A stretch of DNA of 45,844 nucleotides, taken from NCBI RefSeq assembly GCF_016786325.1, contig NZ_JADWYU010000220.1, positions 5,468 through 51,311 of the forward strand. Direction: 5' to 3'. The stretch is from Frankia nepalensis (GTDB lineage: Bacteria; Actinomycetota; Actinomycetes; Frankiales; Frankiaceae). The notes below the pieces were generated by a model. It saw only the letters and a list, made by a program, of their open reading frames with translations, was not told the origin of the DNA and searched no databases. This document shows, one piece after another, positions 9,833-18,278 of the stretch; within the stretch, counting starts at the first letter, position 1, and every line of letters begins with the position of its first letter. The translations under genes were made by a program, and so were the position numbers.

Positions 9833-12178
9833 ATGCGGCCGTTCGACGCCAATGACTACCGAAGCCGGGTACTTGGGCCGATCCACGCCCGCGGCGGTGT
9901 GGAGTACAGCGACCCGTTCGAGGTGTACGACATCCCGCTCGACGAGGCGGCAACCCTCGCGGACACCGCTGTCGCGGCCCAGATCGACGCGGTCTGGGCG
10001 TTCTGGCAGCGCAGCCGCGACCATCCCCGCTACCGCGGCGTCATCCTCGGCCTGCTGACCCACCACGACGAGCTCTCCGAGGCGCTGCGTACGCGCGCCT
10101 CGCGGACCGAGCTCGCCGAGCGGGTGCGCCTCGCCCGGTCCGAGCGCGAAGGAGAGCGCTTCAAGACCCTGGACGCGGCCGCGGCCCGGCTCGTCGAACG
10201 GTTCGGCGGGCTGCCCGAGGACAAGATCGCCGGACTGCGGGCGATCGCCGCGGCGGCCGGCGTGAGCGACGCCGAGTTCGAGGCCCGGATCGCCCACCAC
10301 AAGCGGCTCGGCGCGGGCGCGCCGGCCAGCACCGGGCGCCGCCAGGTGCCGGCGGAGGTGTTCCGCCAGGTCCGCGCCGACCTGGAGGAGCTGGGCCGGA
10401 TCGTCGGCGAGGACGCGCCCCGCAGCCTGTTCGAGCTGCTCGGGATCTCGCCTGGCGCCGACCGGGAGACGATCCGCGCGGTCCGCGAGGAGACGGCGGC
10501 CCGCAACCGCGCCCGCCGGCCCGACCGGCGCCGCGCGCTGATCGACGACCTGCTCGCCGCCGTGACCACCCTGCTCGTCGACGGCGACCCGGAGGCCTAC
10601 CTCGACGCGCTCGCCGCGGCGGCGGCCCAGGTGCTGCGCCCCCGGCTCAAGGCGGCGCTGCTCGTCGAGGACCGGCTCACCCCGGACGACGCCAGGACCC
10701 TGGTCAAACTGGCGCGCGACGAAGGGCTCGACCCGGCCAGGGCCACCGCCCTGGTCCGCTCCCTGGCCAGGGAGGAAGGCCTCGACGAGGCCGCCGTGGC
10801 CGCCGCGCTCGGTGGCGCCGCCGAGCCGCGGACCCAGCCTCGCCCGGCGGCCCCGGTCACTTCGACTCCGACACCGGCGCCGACGCCCCGGACGGAGCCT
10901 CGTCCGCTGCCGGCGCCGACGCCGCGGGTCGAGCCCCGCCCACCGGCCCGGCCCGGTCCGGGCACGACCGGCGCGCGGCCGGGCCATCCGGGCTGGCAGG
11001 AGGTGCTCGCCCAGGCCAGGGCCGCGCTGGAGGCCGGGACGCCGATCGCCGCCAGCGACGGGCGCGCGTTGGCGCAGGAGCTCGCGGGCGGCGCGCTGCC
11101 CCCGATCCGCCAGCTCGGCGAGGAGATCGAGGCCGCCGTCCGACGGTCCATCGAGTGGTGGGCCCAGCTCGTCAGGGCCGTCGCCGACGGCCGCCTCGAG
11201 CAGGCCAGCCGGCTGGCCGAGAGCCTCGCCAGGACTGGCCGCGACGTGCCCGGCCCGGAGGGCGCCGAGCTCGCCGAGGTGACCGCGCGGATCGAGGAGC
11301 GGCTGCGCCAGGCCGCCGAACTGGTCGCGTCCGCGCCCGCCGGGGGGCCGTCCGAGCGCGCCGCCGTGGCGCTCGCGGCGCTCGAGCTGGTGACCGACTC
11401 GGTCGCGGCGCGCGCCCTGCTCGCCGAGAGCCTCGCTCCGCCCTCGGCGCTGGCGGTCACGCGTGGCTCGGGCGCCGTCGAGGTGCGCTGGGCTCCGTCC
11501 CCCACCCCCGGGGTCCGTTACCGGGTCACGAGGATCGGAGCCGACGGCTCGGCCCGCACCGTCGGCTCGACCGAGGCGACCTACATCGAGGACGGCGGAG
11601 TGCGGGCCGGCGCCGACCTGCCCGGCTACGAGGTCCGCGCCGGCGTCGGCGACATCTGGTCGCGGCCCGCCGTGTGGCCCCAGGTGGTCGAGCCCGAGCC
11701 CGAGCCGCCGGCCGTCCCGGTGGCCGAGCCCGCGGCGGACCCCGCCGAACGGCCGGCGGCGGGCGCGCTGGCCGAGCCGCCCGTCAGCCCCGCCACGGCG
11801 ACGGACCCGGACGCCGGCGCGGACGACGACGAGCGCACCCGGCTGCTCACCCGCACCCCCGCCGACGCCCTCGAGCCGGCCCGTGACCTGGCCGTCGTCG
11901 CCGGCAGGCTTCGCTGGGTCTGGCCCGACGGCTGCACCGAGGTCTTCGTCGTCTGGCGGCCCGACGCGCCGCCGATCGCGGCGAACGACCCGGCCGCGCA
12001 GTCCCGCAAGGTCACCAACACTCGCTACGAGCTCGACGACGGCTTCGCCCTGCCCGCCGCGCGCCCGTTGCACGTCGCCGTCTTCGGCTGCCTGCGCGAT
12101 CCGGCCGGCCGCCTCGTCGTCGCCTCCCTCGCCGCCGCGCCGGCCCGCCGCTACCTGCCCGCCCGCGACCGCCTGTAG
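9833..12178 (+). CDS. Large Hsp70-partner candidate: J-like segment, helical region, two FN3-like modules
   Basis: About 781 residues; no single family is recognised. In order: a conserved-looking N-terminal segment (1-160) with Trp/Arg-rich helices; a short J-domain-like stretch (about 197-245) beginning SLFELLGISPGADRETIR; a helical segment with LTPDDARTLVKLARDEGLD; a Pro/Thr-rich linker (about 328-383); a long helical region around IEWWAQLVRAVADGRLEQA; an FN3-like beta domain (about 536-620, AVEVRWAPSPTPGVRYRV); an acidic Pro/Ala linker; and a second FN3-like domain at the end (about 681-780). Where a J domain has HPD this has RPD (ARRPDRRR), so stimulation of ATPase by the canonical mechanism is doubtful. 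No signal peptide. Directly after the Hsp70 gene, so joint function is inferred. Start ATG 9833 chosen over ATG 9800; GGAGGGCGG lies about 12 bases upstream. Confidence 0.75.
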   Translation: MRPFDANDYRSRVLGPIHARGGVEYSDPFEVYDIPLDEAATLADTAVAAQIDAVWAFWQRSRDHPRYRGVILGLLTHHDELSEALRTRASRTELAERVRLARSEREGERFKTLDAAAARLVERFGGLPEDKIAGLRAIAAAAGVSDAEFEARIAHHKRLGAGAPASTGRRQVPAEVFRQVRADLEELGRIVGEDAPRSLFELLGISPGADRETIRAVREETAARNRARRPDRRRALIDDLLAAVTTLLVDGDPEAYLDALAAAAAQVLRPRLKAALLVEDRLTPDDARTLVKLARDEGLDPARATALVRSLAREEGLDEAAVAAALGGAAEPRTQPRPAAPVTSTPTPAPTPRTEPRPLPAPTPRVEPRPPARPGPGTTGARPGHPGWQEVLAQARAALEAGTPIAASDGRALAQELAGGALPPIRQLGEEIEAAVRRSIEWWAQLVRAVADGRLEQASRLAESLARTGRDVPGPEGAELAEVTARIEERLRQAAELVASAPAGGPSERAAVALAALELVTDSVAARALLAESLAPPSALAVTRGSGAVEVRWAPSPTPGVRYRVTRIGADGSARTVGSTEATYIEDGGVRAGADLPGYEVRAGVGDIWSRPAVWPQVVEPEPEPPAVPVAEPAADPAERPAAGALAEPPVSPATATDPDAGADDDERTRLLTRTPADALEPARDLAVVAGRLRWVWPDGCTEVFVVWRPDAPPIAANDPAAQSRKVTNTRYELDDGFALPAARPLHVAVFGCLRDPAGRLVVASLAAAPARRYLPARDRL

Positions 12179-12234
12179 CGGGCCGTCGCGCGCGGGCGCG
12201 TGAACCCCGGTGGCCACATCGGGCAAATAAGGGT

Positions 12235-12933
12235 GTGAGCACAGAGACCGGTGTCCCCGCGGATGCCGAGGGCTCGGCGGGCTCGGCGCCCGCGCGCCCC
12301 GCCGGCCCGGCTGGCGTCGCGGAACCGGACCGGCCACCGGCCCGGTCCGGGCCGACCGACGCGCAGGTCGTAGCCCGCTCGGTCGGCGCGCCCGCGGACT
12401 TCGCGGCGCTGTTCGACCGGCACGCGCCGGCGATCCATCGCTACCTGGCCCGCCGGGCCGGCCCCCAGGTCGCCGACGACCTGGTGGCCTCGACCTTCCT
12501 GGTCGCCTTCGAGCGGCGGGCCAGTTACGACGGCGCCAGGGCCGACGCGCGCCCCTGGCTGTACGGCATCGCCTCCAACCTCCTCGGCCGGTTCCACCGG
12601 GACGAGGAGCGCAGGTTGCGGGCCTACGCCCGCGCCGGCGTCGACGGGCTGGCCGAGGACGGGATCGAGCGCGCCCTGGAACGGGCGGACGCTCAGGCGT
12701 CGAAGCGAGCCGTCGCGGCGGCGGTGGCCGAGCTGTCCCCCGAGGACCGGGACGTGCTGCTGCTGTTCGCCTGGGCCGCCCTCTCCTACGCCGAGATCGC
12801 CGAGGCGGTCGGCATCCCGCTCGGGACCGTGCGCTCACGACTGAACCGCGCGCGCCGCCGCCTGCGCGCCGCCCTCGGCGCCGACGGCCCCGCCACGGCC
12901 CCGCGCCTGATCAAGGAGAGCCACCATGGATGA
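12235..12933 (+). CDS. ECF-type RNA polymerase sigma factor
   Basis: Sigma-70 family group IV factor, 232 residues, directing RNA polymerase to a specific regulon. The N-terminal 45 residues are Pro/Ala/Gly-rich. Region 2 runs from FAALFDRHAPAIHRYLARR through PWLYGIASNLLGRFHRDEER. Region 4 is LSPEDRDVLLLFAWAALSYAEIAEAVGIPLGTVRSRL with a clear helix-turn-helix. There is no C-terminal extension. The GTG start lies in an unusually AT-rich spot (12224-12232), which may be the promoter, possibly leaderless. The stop overlaps the next start by 8 bases, indicating translational coupling with the membrane protein that follows, which is its likely regulator. Confidence 0.9.
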   Translation: MSTETGVPADAEGSAGSAPARPAGPAGVAEPDRPPARSGPTDAQVVARSVGAPADFAALFDRHAPAIHRYLARRAGPQVADDLVASTFLVAFERRASYDGARADARPWLYGIASNLLGRFHRDEERRLRAYARAGVDGLAEDGIERALERADAQASKRAVAAAVAELSPEDRDVLLLFAWAALSYAEIAEAVGIPLGTVRSRLNRARRRLRAALGADGPATAPRLIKESHHG

Positions 12934-14110
12934 CAGCCTGCCGGGGACCCCGGCGGACGAGTCGGCCGCCCGCGCCGAGCTCGCGCCGCTGGCGTCGCTG
13001 TGGACGGACGTGGCGGAGCCAGCCCCCGCCCAGCTCGCCCAGGCCCGCCGACGCCTCCTGGACCGCGTGGCGGCCGTGGACGAGTCCCCGGAGCCGGGCG
13101 CCACGGTCACCGGCGCCACGGCGCGGCGGCGCGGCCGGCGGCGCCGGTTCGTCACGGCGCGCCGGGCGGTGGCGGTCGCGGTCGCCGCGGTGGTCGCGGC
13201 CGCCGGCCTCTTCGCGGTCGACACCCTGCGCGTGGGCGGCTCGGCCGGGGCCACGGCGGAGGCGGCGACGCTGCTGGAGCAGGCGGCCGTCAACTCGGCG
13301 GGGACGGCCGACCCGCCGGTCGGCCCCGCCCAGTACCGGAAGATCACGGTAAGGGCGGTGTGGTCGTCCACCGTGAACGACGAGCACGGCGACGAGGTCA
13401 CCTGGCTGGACGAGGAGATCATCGAGACCTGGATCCCCGCCGACCCGGCGAGGCCATGGGTCCTGCGCAGGAGCGGCCGTCAGCCGGTGCACTGGTTCGA
13501 CCCGGCCGACGAGGCCGCCGTCCGGGGAATGGGATTCATGACGCCACCCCAGCCGACGCTGATCCGCGCGGCCGGCGGCGCGTTCTACGGCCCGGCTGCC
13601 CCCGGCTGGCAGAACCCGACGCCCGACTTCGTCGCCAGCCTGCCACGCGACCCGGGTCAGCTCCTCGACCGGATCTACCGCGACTCGAAGGGCCAGGGAA
13701 GGTCGAGGCACGGCGAGGCGCTGGTGTTCATCGCCGACCTGCTGCGGGGCGGGTTCGTGCCGGTGGACCTGCGGGCCGCCCTGTTCCGCGCGGCGACAGG
13801 CATTCCCGGGGTGGAGGTGACCGACCATGCCGCGAACCTGGCCGGCCGGGCCGGCGTCGCGATCGGCCGGGACGAGGGCGGCGACACCCGTCAGGAGATC
13901 ATCTTCGATCCGGCGACCGGCGAGTACATCGGCGAGCGGGAGGTCGTCCTGCGCGACGGCTGGATGTCCGGCGTGCCGGCGGGTACCGCGATCTCCTACA
14001 CGGCCGTGACCACCGAGGTGGTTGACTCCACCCCGGACGGCCCGGAGATCCGTGACCCGGTACCGACCAAGGCTCCCGAGAGCGGGCAGCCGGCGAGCCC
14101 GACGGGCTGA
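12926..14110 (+). CDS. CU044_5270-family membrane protein, probable regulator of the ECF sigma factor
   Basis: 394 residues. A short cytoplasmic N-terminus (1-75, LASLWTDVAEPAPAQLAQAR) is followed by an Arg-rich stretch, one transmembrane helix (about 78-98, AVAVAVAAVVAAAGLFAV) and an extracytoplasmic domain of about 290 residues. This is the usual plan of the actinobacterial CU044_5270 family, routinely encoded after an ECF sigma factor. AAGGAGAG at 12913-12920 gives a strong ribosome site for ATG 12926. By context it is an anti-sigma or sensor, but no zinc-binding HxxxCxxC motif is present, so the mechanism differs from ZAS anti-sigma factors. Function is inferred from position. Confidence 0.8.
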   Translation: MDDSLPGTPADESAARAELAPLASLWTDVAEPAPAQLAQARRRLLDRVAAVDESPEPGATVTGATARRRGRRRRFVTARRAVAVAVAAVVAAAGLFAVDTLRVGGSAGATAEAATLLEQAAVNSAGTADPPVGPAQYRKITVRAVWSSTVNDEHGDEVTWLDEEIIETWIPADPARPWVLRRSGRQPVHWFDPADEAAVRGMGFMTPPQPTLIRAAGGAFYGPAAPGWQNPTPDFVASLPRDPGQLLDRIYRDSKGQGRSRHGEALVFIADLLRGGFVPVDLRAALFRAATGIPGVEVTDHAANLAGRAGVAIGRDEGGDTRQEIIFDPATGEYIGEREVVLRDGWMSGVPAGTAISYTAVTTEVVDSTPDGPEIRDPVPTKAPESGQPASPTG

Positions 14111-14244
14111 GCCGGCCGCGTCGACCCGCCCGACGGCCGCGTGCCGTGGAGCCGACGCCAGCGGGAGCCCGAGGCGAGGGCCGAAAGCGTTACGAGCGGG
14201 CGTCGCGTCAGGTCTGGCGGGCCACATTTCTCAGGAAGGAGGTC

Positions 14245-14382
14245 ATGAGTGCCAGGGCCGCGGGGCAGGACATCGGGGCGGCGGGAGGATGGTCGAATGG
14301 ACCTACGCGACCCGTGACCCGCCGAACCAGCAGTGCTGCGGGGCCCTGGGCGCGCTCAGGCCAGATGTCCCCCTCAGCCTGA
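14245..14382 (+). CDS. Possible 45-residue ORF upstream of phosphoketolase
   Basis: ATG at 14245 directly follows AAGGAGGTC, one of the strongest Shine-Dalgarno matches in the window, but the spacing is only one to two bases. The peptide starts [15 protein letters not shown] and ends 32 bases before the phosphoketolase gene. It has no recognisable domain. It lies in the 303-base gap 14111-14413, in which nothing else is seen. Could be a leader ORF or chance. Confidence 0.2.
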   Translation: MSARAAGQDIGAAGGWSNGPTRPVTRRTSSAAGPWARSGQMSPSA

Positions 14383-14413
14383 CCAGCCGGCCTCCACAGG
14401 AAAGGGCCAGTCG

Positions 14414-16897
14414 ATGACCGGTGCCGCGGACGCCCCCGCCACGCAGCTCGCCGAGTTCACCGCCGACCTCCCCGCCGGGCCGTCGCCCGCGGCCGCGAAC
14501 GCCGGCGGGCCGATCTCCGACGAGGAGGTGGCGCTGCTCGACGCCTACTGGCGGGCGGCGAACTACCTGTCCGTCGGGCAGATCTACCTGCTGGACAACC
14601 CGCTGCTGCGCGAGCCGCTCGAACCGGCGCACGTCAAGCCACGCCTGCTCGGCCACTGGGGGACCACCCCAGGGCTCAACCTGGTCTACGCGCACCTCAA
14701 CAGGGTGATCAGGGCACGTGACCTGGACATGATGTACATCATCGGCCCGGGGCACGGCGGTCCTGGCATCGTCGCGAACGCGTATCTCGAGGGCACCTAC
14801 TCCGAGGTCTATCCGACGATCGGCCAGGACGAGGCCGGGATGCGCCGGCTGTTCCGACAGTTCTCGTTTCCCGGTGGGATCCCGAGCCACGTGGCCCCGG
14901 AGACACCCGGCTCGATCCACGAGGGCGGTGAGCTGGGCTACGCGCTGGCGCACGCCTACGGCGCCGCGTTCGACAACCCCGACCTGGTCGTCGCCTGCGT
15001 CGTCGGCGACGGCGAGGCCGAGACCGGTCCGCTGGCGGCCAGCTGGCATTCGAACAAGTTCCTCGACCCCACGCACGACGGCGCCGTGCTGCCGATCCTG
15101 CACCTCAACGGCTACAAGATCGCCCAGGCCACCGTGCTCGCCCGCATCCCCGAGGCCGAGCTGGACGCGCTGATGCGTGGCTATGGCTACGCCCCGCTGC
15201 ATGTCACCGCCGAGGTGGGCGAGGACCCGGCCGACACCCACCGCCGGCTCGCCGCCGTGCTGGACGAGGCGCTCGACGAGATCGCCCGGATCCAGCGCGA
15301 GGCCAGGGCCGCCACGGCCGCGGGCACAGAGGTTCCCCGGCAGGCCTGGCCGATGATCGTGCTGCGGACCCCCAAGGGCTGGACGGGGCCGCGCGAGGTC
15401 GACGGCAAGCCGGTCGAGGGCACCTGGCGCTCGCACCAGGTACCGATCACCGATGCGCGGGCGCACCCGGACCGGGTCGCCGAGCTCGCGGACTGGATGC
15501 GTAGCTACCGTCCCGAGGAGCTTTTCGACGCCACCGGGCGGCTGCGCCCGGAACTGGCCGCGCTCCCCCCGGCGGGGCAGCGGCGGATGAGCGCGAACCC
15601 GCACGCCAACGGCGGCGAGCTGCTGCGCGCGCTCACGCTGCCCGACTTCCGCGGCTACGCCGTCGAGGTGGCCGCTCCCGGCCGTTCGTCCACGTCGGCG
15701 ACGACGGTGCTCGGCGCGCTGCTGCGTGACGTCATCCGAGCCAACCCGACGACCTTCCGGCTGATGGGCCCGGACGAGACCGCCTCGAACCGGCTCGGCG
15801 CGGCCTTCGAGGTCACCGACCGGGTCTGGGAGGGGGAGATCCTGCCGACGGACGAGCACCTCGCCCGCGCGGGACGTGTCATGGAGGTGCTCTCCGAGCA
15901 CCTGTGCCAGGGCTGGCTGGAGGGCTACCTGCTCACCGGCCGGCACGGCCTCTTCTCCTGCTACGAGGCGTTCATCCACATCGTCGACTCGATGGTCAAC
16001 CAGCACGCCAAGTGGCTGAAGACCACCCGCGAGATCCCCTGGCGCCGCCCGATCGCGTCGCTGAACTACCTGCTCACCAGTCACGTCTGGCGCCAGGACC
16101 ACAACGGCTTCTCCCATCAGGACCCCGGCTTCATCGACCACGTCGTCAACAAGAAGGCCGAGGTCGTCCGCGTCTACCTGCCGCCGGACACGAACACGCT
16201 GCTCTCGGTCGCCGACCACTGCCTGCGCAGCCGGGACTACATCAACGTGATCGTGGCTGGCAAGCAGCCGGCGCTGAACTACCTGACCATGGAGGAGGCG
16301 ATCGCCCACTGCACCCGGGGCCTGGGGATCTGGGACTTCGCCAGCAACGACCAGGACGGCGCGGACGCCGGCGGGGACGGGCTGCCGGACGTGGTCATGG
16401 CCTGCGCGGGCGACGTTCCGACGCTGGAGACGCTCGCCGCCGTCGACCTGCTGCGCCGCCACCTCCCGAAGCTGCGGGTCCGGGTGGTCAACGTCGTCGA
16501 CCTGATGGCGCTGCAGAGCGAGTCGGAACACCCGCACGGCATCTCCGACGCCCGGTTCGACGCGCTGTTCACCCCTGACCGGCCGGTCATCTTCGCGTAC
16601 CACGGCTATCCGTGGCTCATTCACCGGCTGACCTATCGGCGGACGAACCACCACAACATGCACGTCCGTGGCTACGTCGAGGAAGGCACCACGACCACGC
16701 CGTTCGACATGGTGATGATGAACCGGCTGGATCGGTTCCATCTGGTCGCGGACGTGATCGACCGGGTTCCGGCCCTCGGTGCCCGGGCCGCGCACGTCCG
16801 GCAGGCGATGGTCGACGAGCGGCTGCGGGCGCGTGCCTACACCCGCGAGCACGGCGAGGACCCGCCCGAGATCCGCGACTGGGTCTGGCCGTACTGA
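14414..16897 (+). CDS. xfp: Xylulose-5-phosphate/fructose-6-phosphate phosphoketolase
   Basis: Thiamine-diphosphate enzyme splitting xylulose-5-P (or fructose-6-P) with phosphate into acetyl phosphate and glyceraldehyde-3-P (or erythrose-4-P). 827 residues, normal for the family. Visible: [33 protein letters not shown], the ThDP-binding [17 protein letters not shown] (about residues 196-212), then [17 protein letters not shown] and the C-terminal [13 protein letters not shown]. Start ATG 14414 has AGGAAAGG (14398-14405) eight bases upstream; longer frames to 14333 lack such a site. Acetate kinase follows 110 bases later, completing conversion of the product to acetate with ATP formation. Confidence 0.96.
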   Translation: MTGAADAPATQLAEFTADLPAGPSPAAANAGGPISDEEVALLDAYWRAANYLSVGQIYLLDNPLLREPLEPAHVKPRLLGHWGTTPGLNLVYAHLNRVIRARDLDMMYIIGPGHGGPGIVANAYLEGTYSEVYPTIGQDEAGMRRLFRQFSFPGGIPSHVAPETPGSIHEGGELGYALAHAYGAAFDNPDLVVACVVGDGEAETGPLAASWHSNKFLDPTHDGAVLPILHLNGYKIAQATVLARIPEAELDALMRGYGYAPLHVTAEVGEDPADTHRRLAAVLDEALDEIARIQREARAATAAGTEVPRQAWPMIVLRTPKGWTGPREVDGKPVEGTWRSHQVPITDARAHPDRVAELADWMRSYRPEELFDATGRLRPELAALPPAGQRRMSANPHANGGELLRALTLPDFRGYAVEVAAPGRSSTSATTVLGALLRDVIRANPTTFRLMGPDETASNRLGAAFEVTDRVWEGEILPTDEHLARAGRVMEVLSEHLCQGWLEGYLLTGRHGLFSCYEAFIHIVDSMVNQHAKWLKTTREIPWRRPIASLNYLLTSHVWRQDHNGFSHQDPGFIDHVVNKKAEVVRVYLPPDTNTLLSVADHCLRSRDYINVIVAGKQPALNYLTMEEAIAHCTRGLGIWDFASNDQDGADAGGDGLPDVVMACAGDVPTLETLAAVDLLRRHLPKLRVRVVNVVDLMALQSESEHPHGISDARFDALFTPDRPVIFAYHGYPWLIHRLTYRRTNHHNMHVRGYVEEGTTTTPFDMVMMNRLDRFHLVADVIDRVPALGARAAHVRQAMVDERLRARAYTREHGEDPPEIRDWVWPY

Positions 16898-17007
16898 GCC
16901 GCTGCCGGACGTCCTTGCATACCTCCTGGTCGCGGGTCGGGCGTGAACCACGACCACGGGGGATGAGTCGTACGGCAATCCCGGCAACTCGCTGGAGCTG
17001 ATGACGC

Positions 17008-18219
17008 GTGATCAGGAGATCTCCACCCGCCGACGGGCACGCCGCGGCGCGACCGGCCGCGCCAGCCGGCCCTGCGGTGGCGACCGGCCCGGACGTGCTG
17101 GTGGTGAACGCGGGCTCGGCGACGCTGAAGCTGGCGCTGGTCGCGCCTGACGACGAGCTGCGCGGCGCGCGCGAGCTGGCCGCGCCGGGCGGCCGGGCCG
17201 ACCTCGCCGAGGTCCGCGCCGCGGTCGACGAACTGCTCGCCGAGGCTGGTCTCGACCGGCGCGCGGACGGCGGCGCCCGGGTGGCCGTGGGCCACCGGGT
17301 GGTGCACGGCGGCAGGGACTTCGCGGCGCCCGTCCGGATCGACGCGGCGGTGGCCGCGCGCCTGGCCGAGCTCACGGCGCTCGCGCCGCTGCACCAGCCG
17401 GCGGCGCTCGCGGCGCTCGACGAGGTCCGCGAGGTGCTTCCCGGTGCCGTCCAGGTCGCCTGCTTCGACACCGCCTTCCATGCCACCCTGCCGCCAGCCG
17501 CCGCCACGTACGCGGTTCCGGCGTCCTGGCGGGAGCGGTACGGAGTCCGGCGCTACGGCTTCCACGGCCTGTCCCATGCCTACGCCTCCCGCCGGGCCGC
17601 GGAGCTGACCGGCGCCCGCCGGGTCGTCACCTGCCACCTCGGTTCGGGCGCGTCGCTCGCGGCCGTCCTGGACGGGGCGAGCGTCGACACCACGATGGGC
17701 TTCACCCCGCTCGAAGGGCTGGTGATGTCGACCCGGTCCGGCGACGTCGACCCGGGGCTGCTGCTGTGGCTGCAGACCTCGGCCGGCCTCGGCGCCGGCG
17801 AGCTCCAGGACGCGCTGTTCCACGCGTCCGGGCTGCTCGCGCTCGCGGGCACCGCCGACATGCGCGCCGTCGTCGACCGTGCCGCCGGGCGCGACGAGGC
17901 CGCCGTCCTCGCGCTGGACGTCTACCTGCGTCGCCTACGCGCCGGCATCGCCGCGATGACGGCTTCCCTCGGCGGTCTGGATGCCCTGGTCTTCACCGGC
18001 GGCGTCGGCGAGCGTTCCCCCCAGATCCGGGCCGCCGCGGCGGACGGCCTGGCCTTCCTCGGCGTCGGGATAGACCCCGCCCGCAATGCCGGTCACGCCG
18101 CCTCGGCCGGAGACACGGACCTCACGGGCGAGGGCGCTTCCACCCGCGTCCTCGTGGTCGCCGCTCGCGAGGACCTGGAGATAGCCCGCGGCGTCCGTTC
18201 CGTGCTGGCCGCCGGGTGA
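17008..18219 (+). CDS. ackA: Acetate kinase
   Basis: Converts acetyl phosphate and ADP to acetate and ATP, or the reverse; cytoplasmic. The ASKHA fold motifs are present: VLVVNAGSATLK (family usually NAGSSSLK), GHRVVHGG, CFDTAFHATLPP, RYGFHGLSHAYASRRAAEL, CHLGSGASLAAV and TRSGDVDPGL. FTGGVGERSPQIR stands where most members have FTAGIGENSP. 403 residues from GTG 17008; the first 29 residues are a low-complexity Ala/Pro stretch, so a start near GTG 17077 is possible. Paired with xfp. No phosphotransacetylase is seen, so acetyl phosphate from phosphoketolase is the expected substrate. Confidence 0.94.
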   Translation: MIRRSPPADGHAAARPAAPAGPAVATGPDVLVVNAGSATLKLALVAPDDELRGARELAAPGGRADLAEVRAAVDELLAEAGLDRRADGGARVAVGHRVVHGGRDFAAPVRIDAAVAARLAELTALAPLHQPAALAALDEVREVLPGAVQVACFDTAFHATLPPAAATYAVPASWRERYGVRRYGFHGLSHAYASRRAAELTGARRVVTCHLGSGASLAAVLDGASVDTTMGFTPLEGLVMSTRSGDVDPGLLLWLQTSAGLGAGELQDALFHASGLLALAGTADMRAVVDRAAGRDEAAVLALDVYLRRLRAGIAAMTASLGGLDALVFTGGVGERSPQIRAAAADGLAFLGVGIDPARNAGHAASAGDTDLTGEGASTRVLVVAAREDLEIARGVRSVLAAG

Positions 18220-18278
18220 CACCGGGCCCGCCCAGGGTGCCGAGCCCCGCGCGCGGCGACCGGTTGATCTCGACCAGC

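Noticed and set aside
9827-12838. 1003-codon frame antisense to the FN3 protein and sigma gene
   Set aside because: Low-complexity Arg/Gly product spanning two well-supported genes on the other strand.
14303-16987. 894-codon frame antisense to phosphoketolase
   Set aside because: Mirror image of a strongly conserved enzyme gene; composition is that of an antisense shadow.
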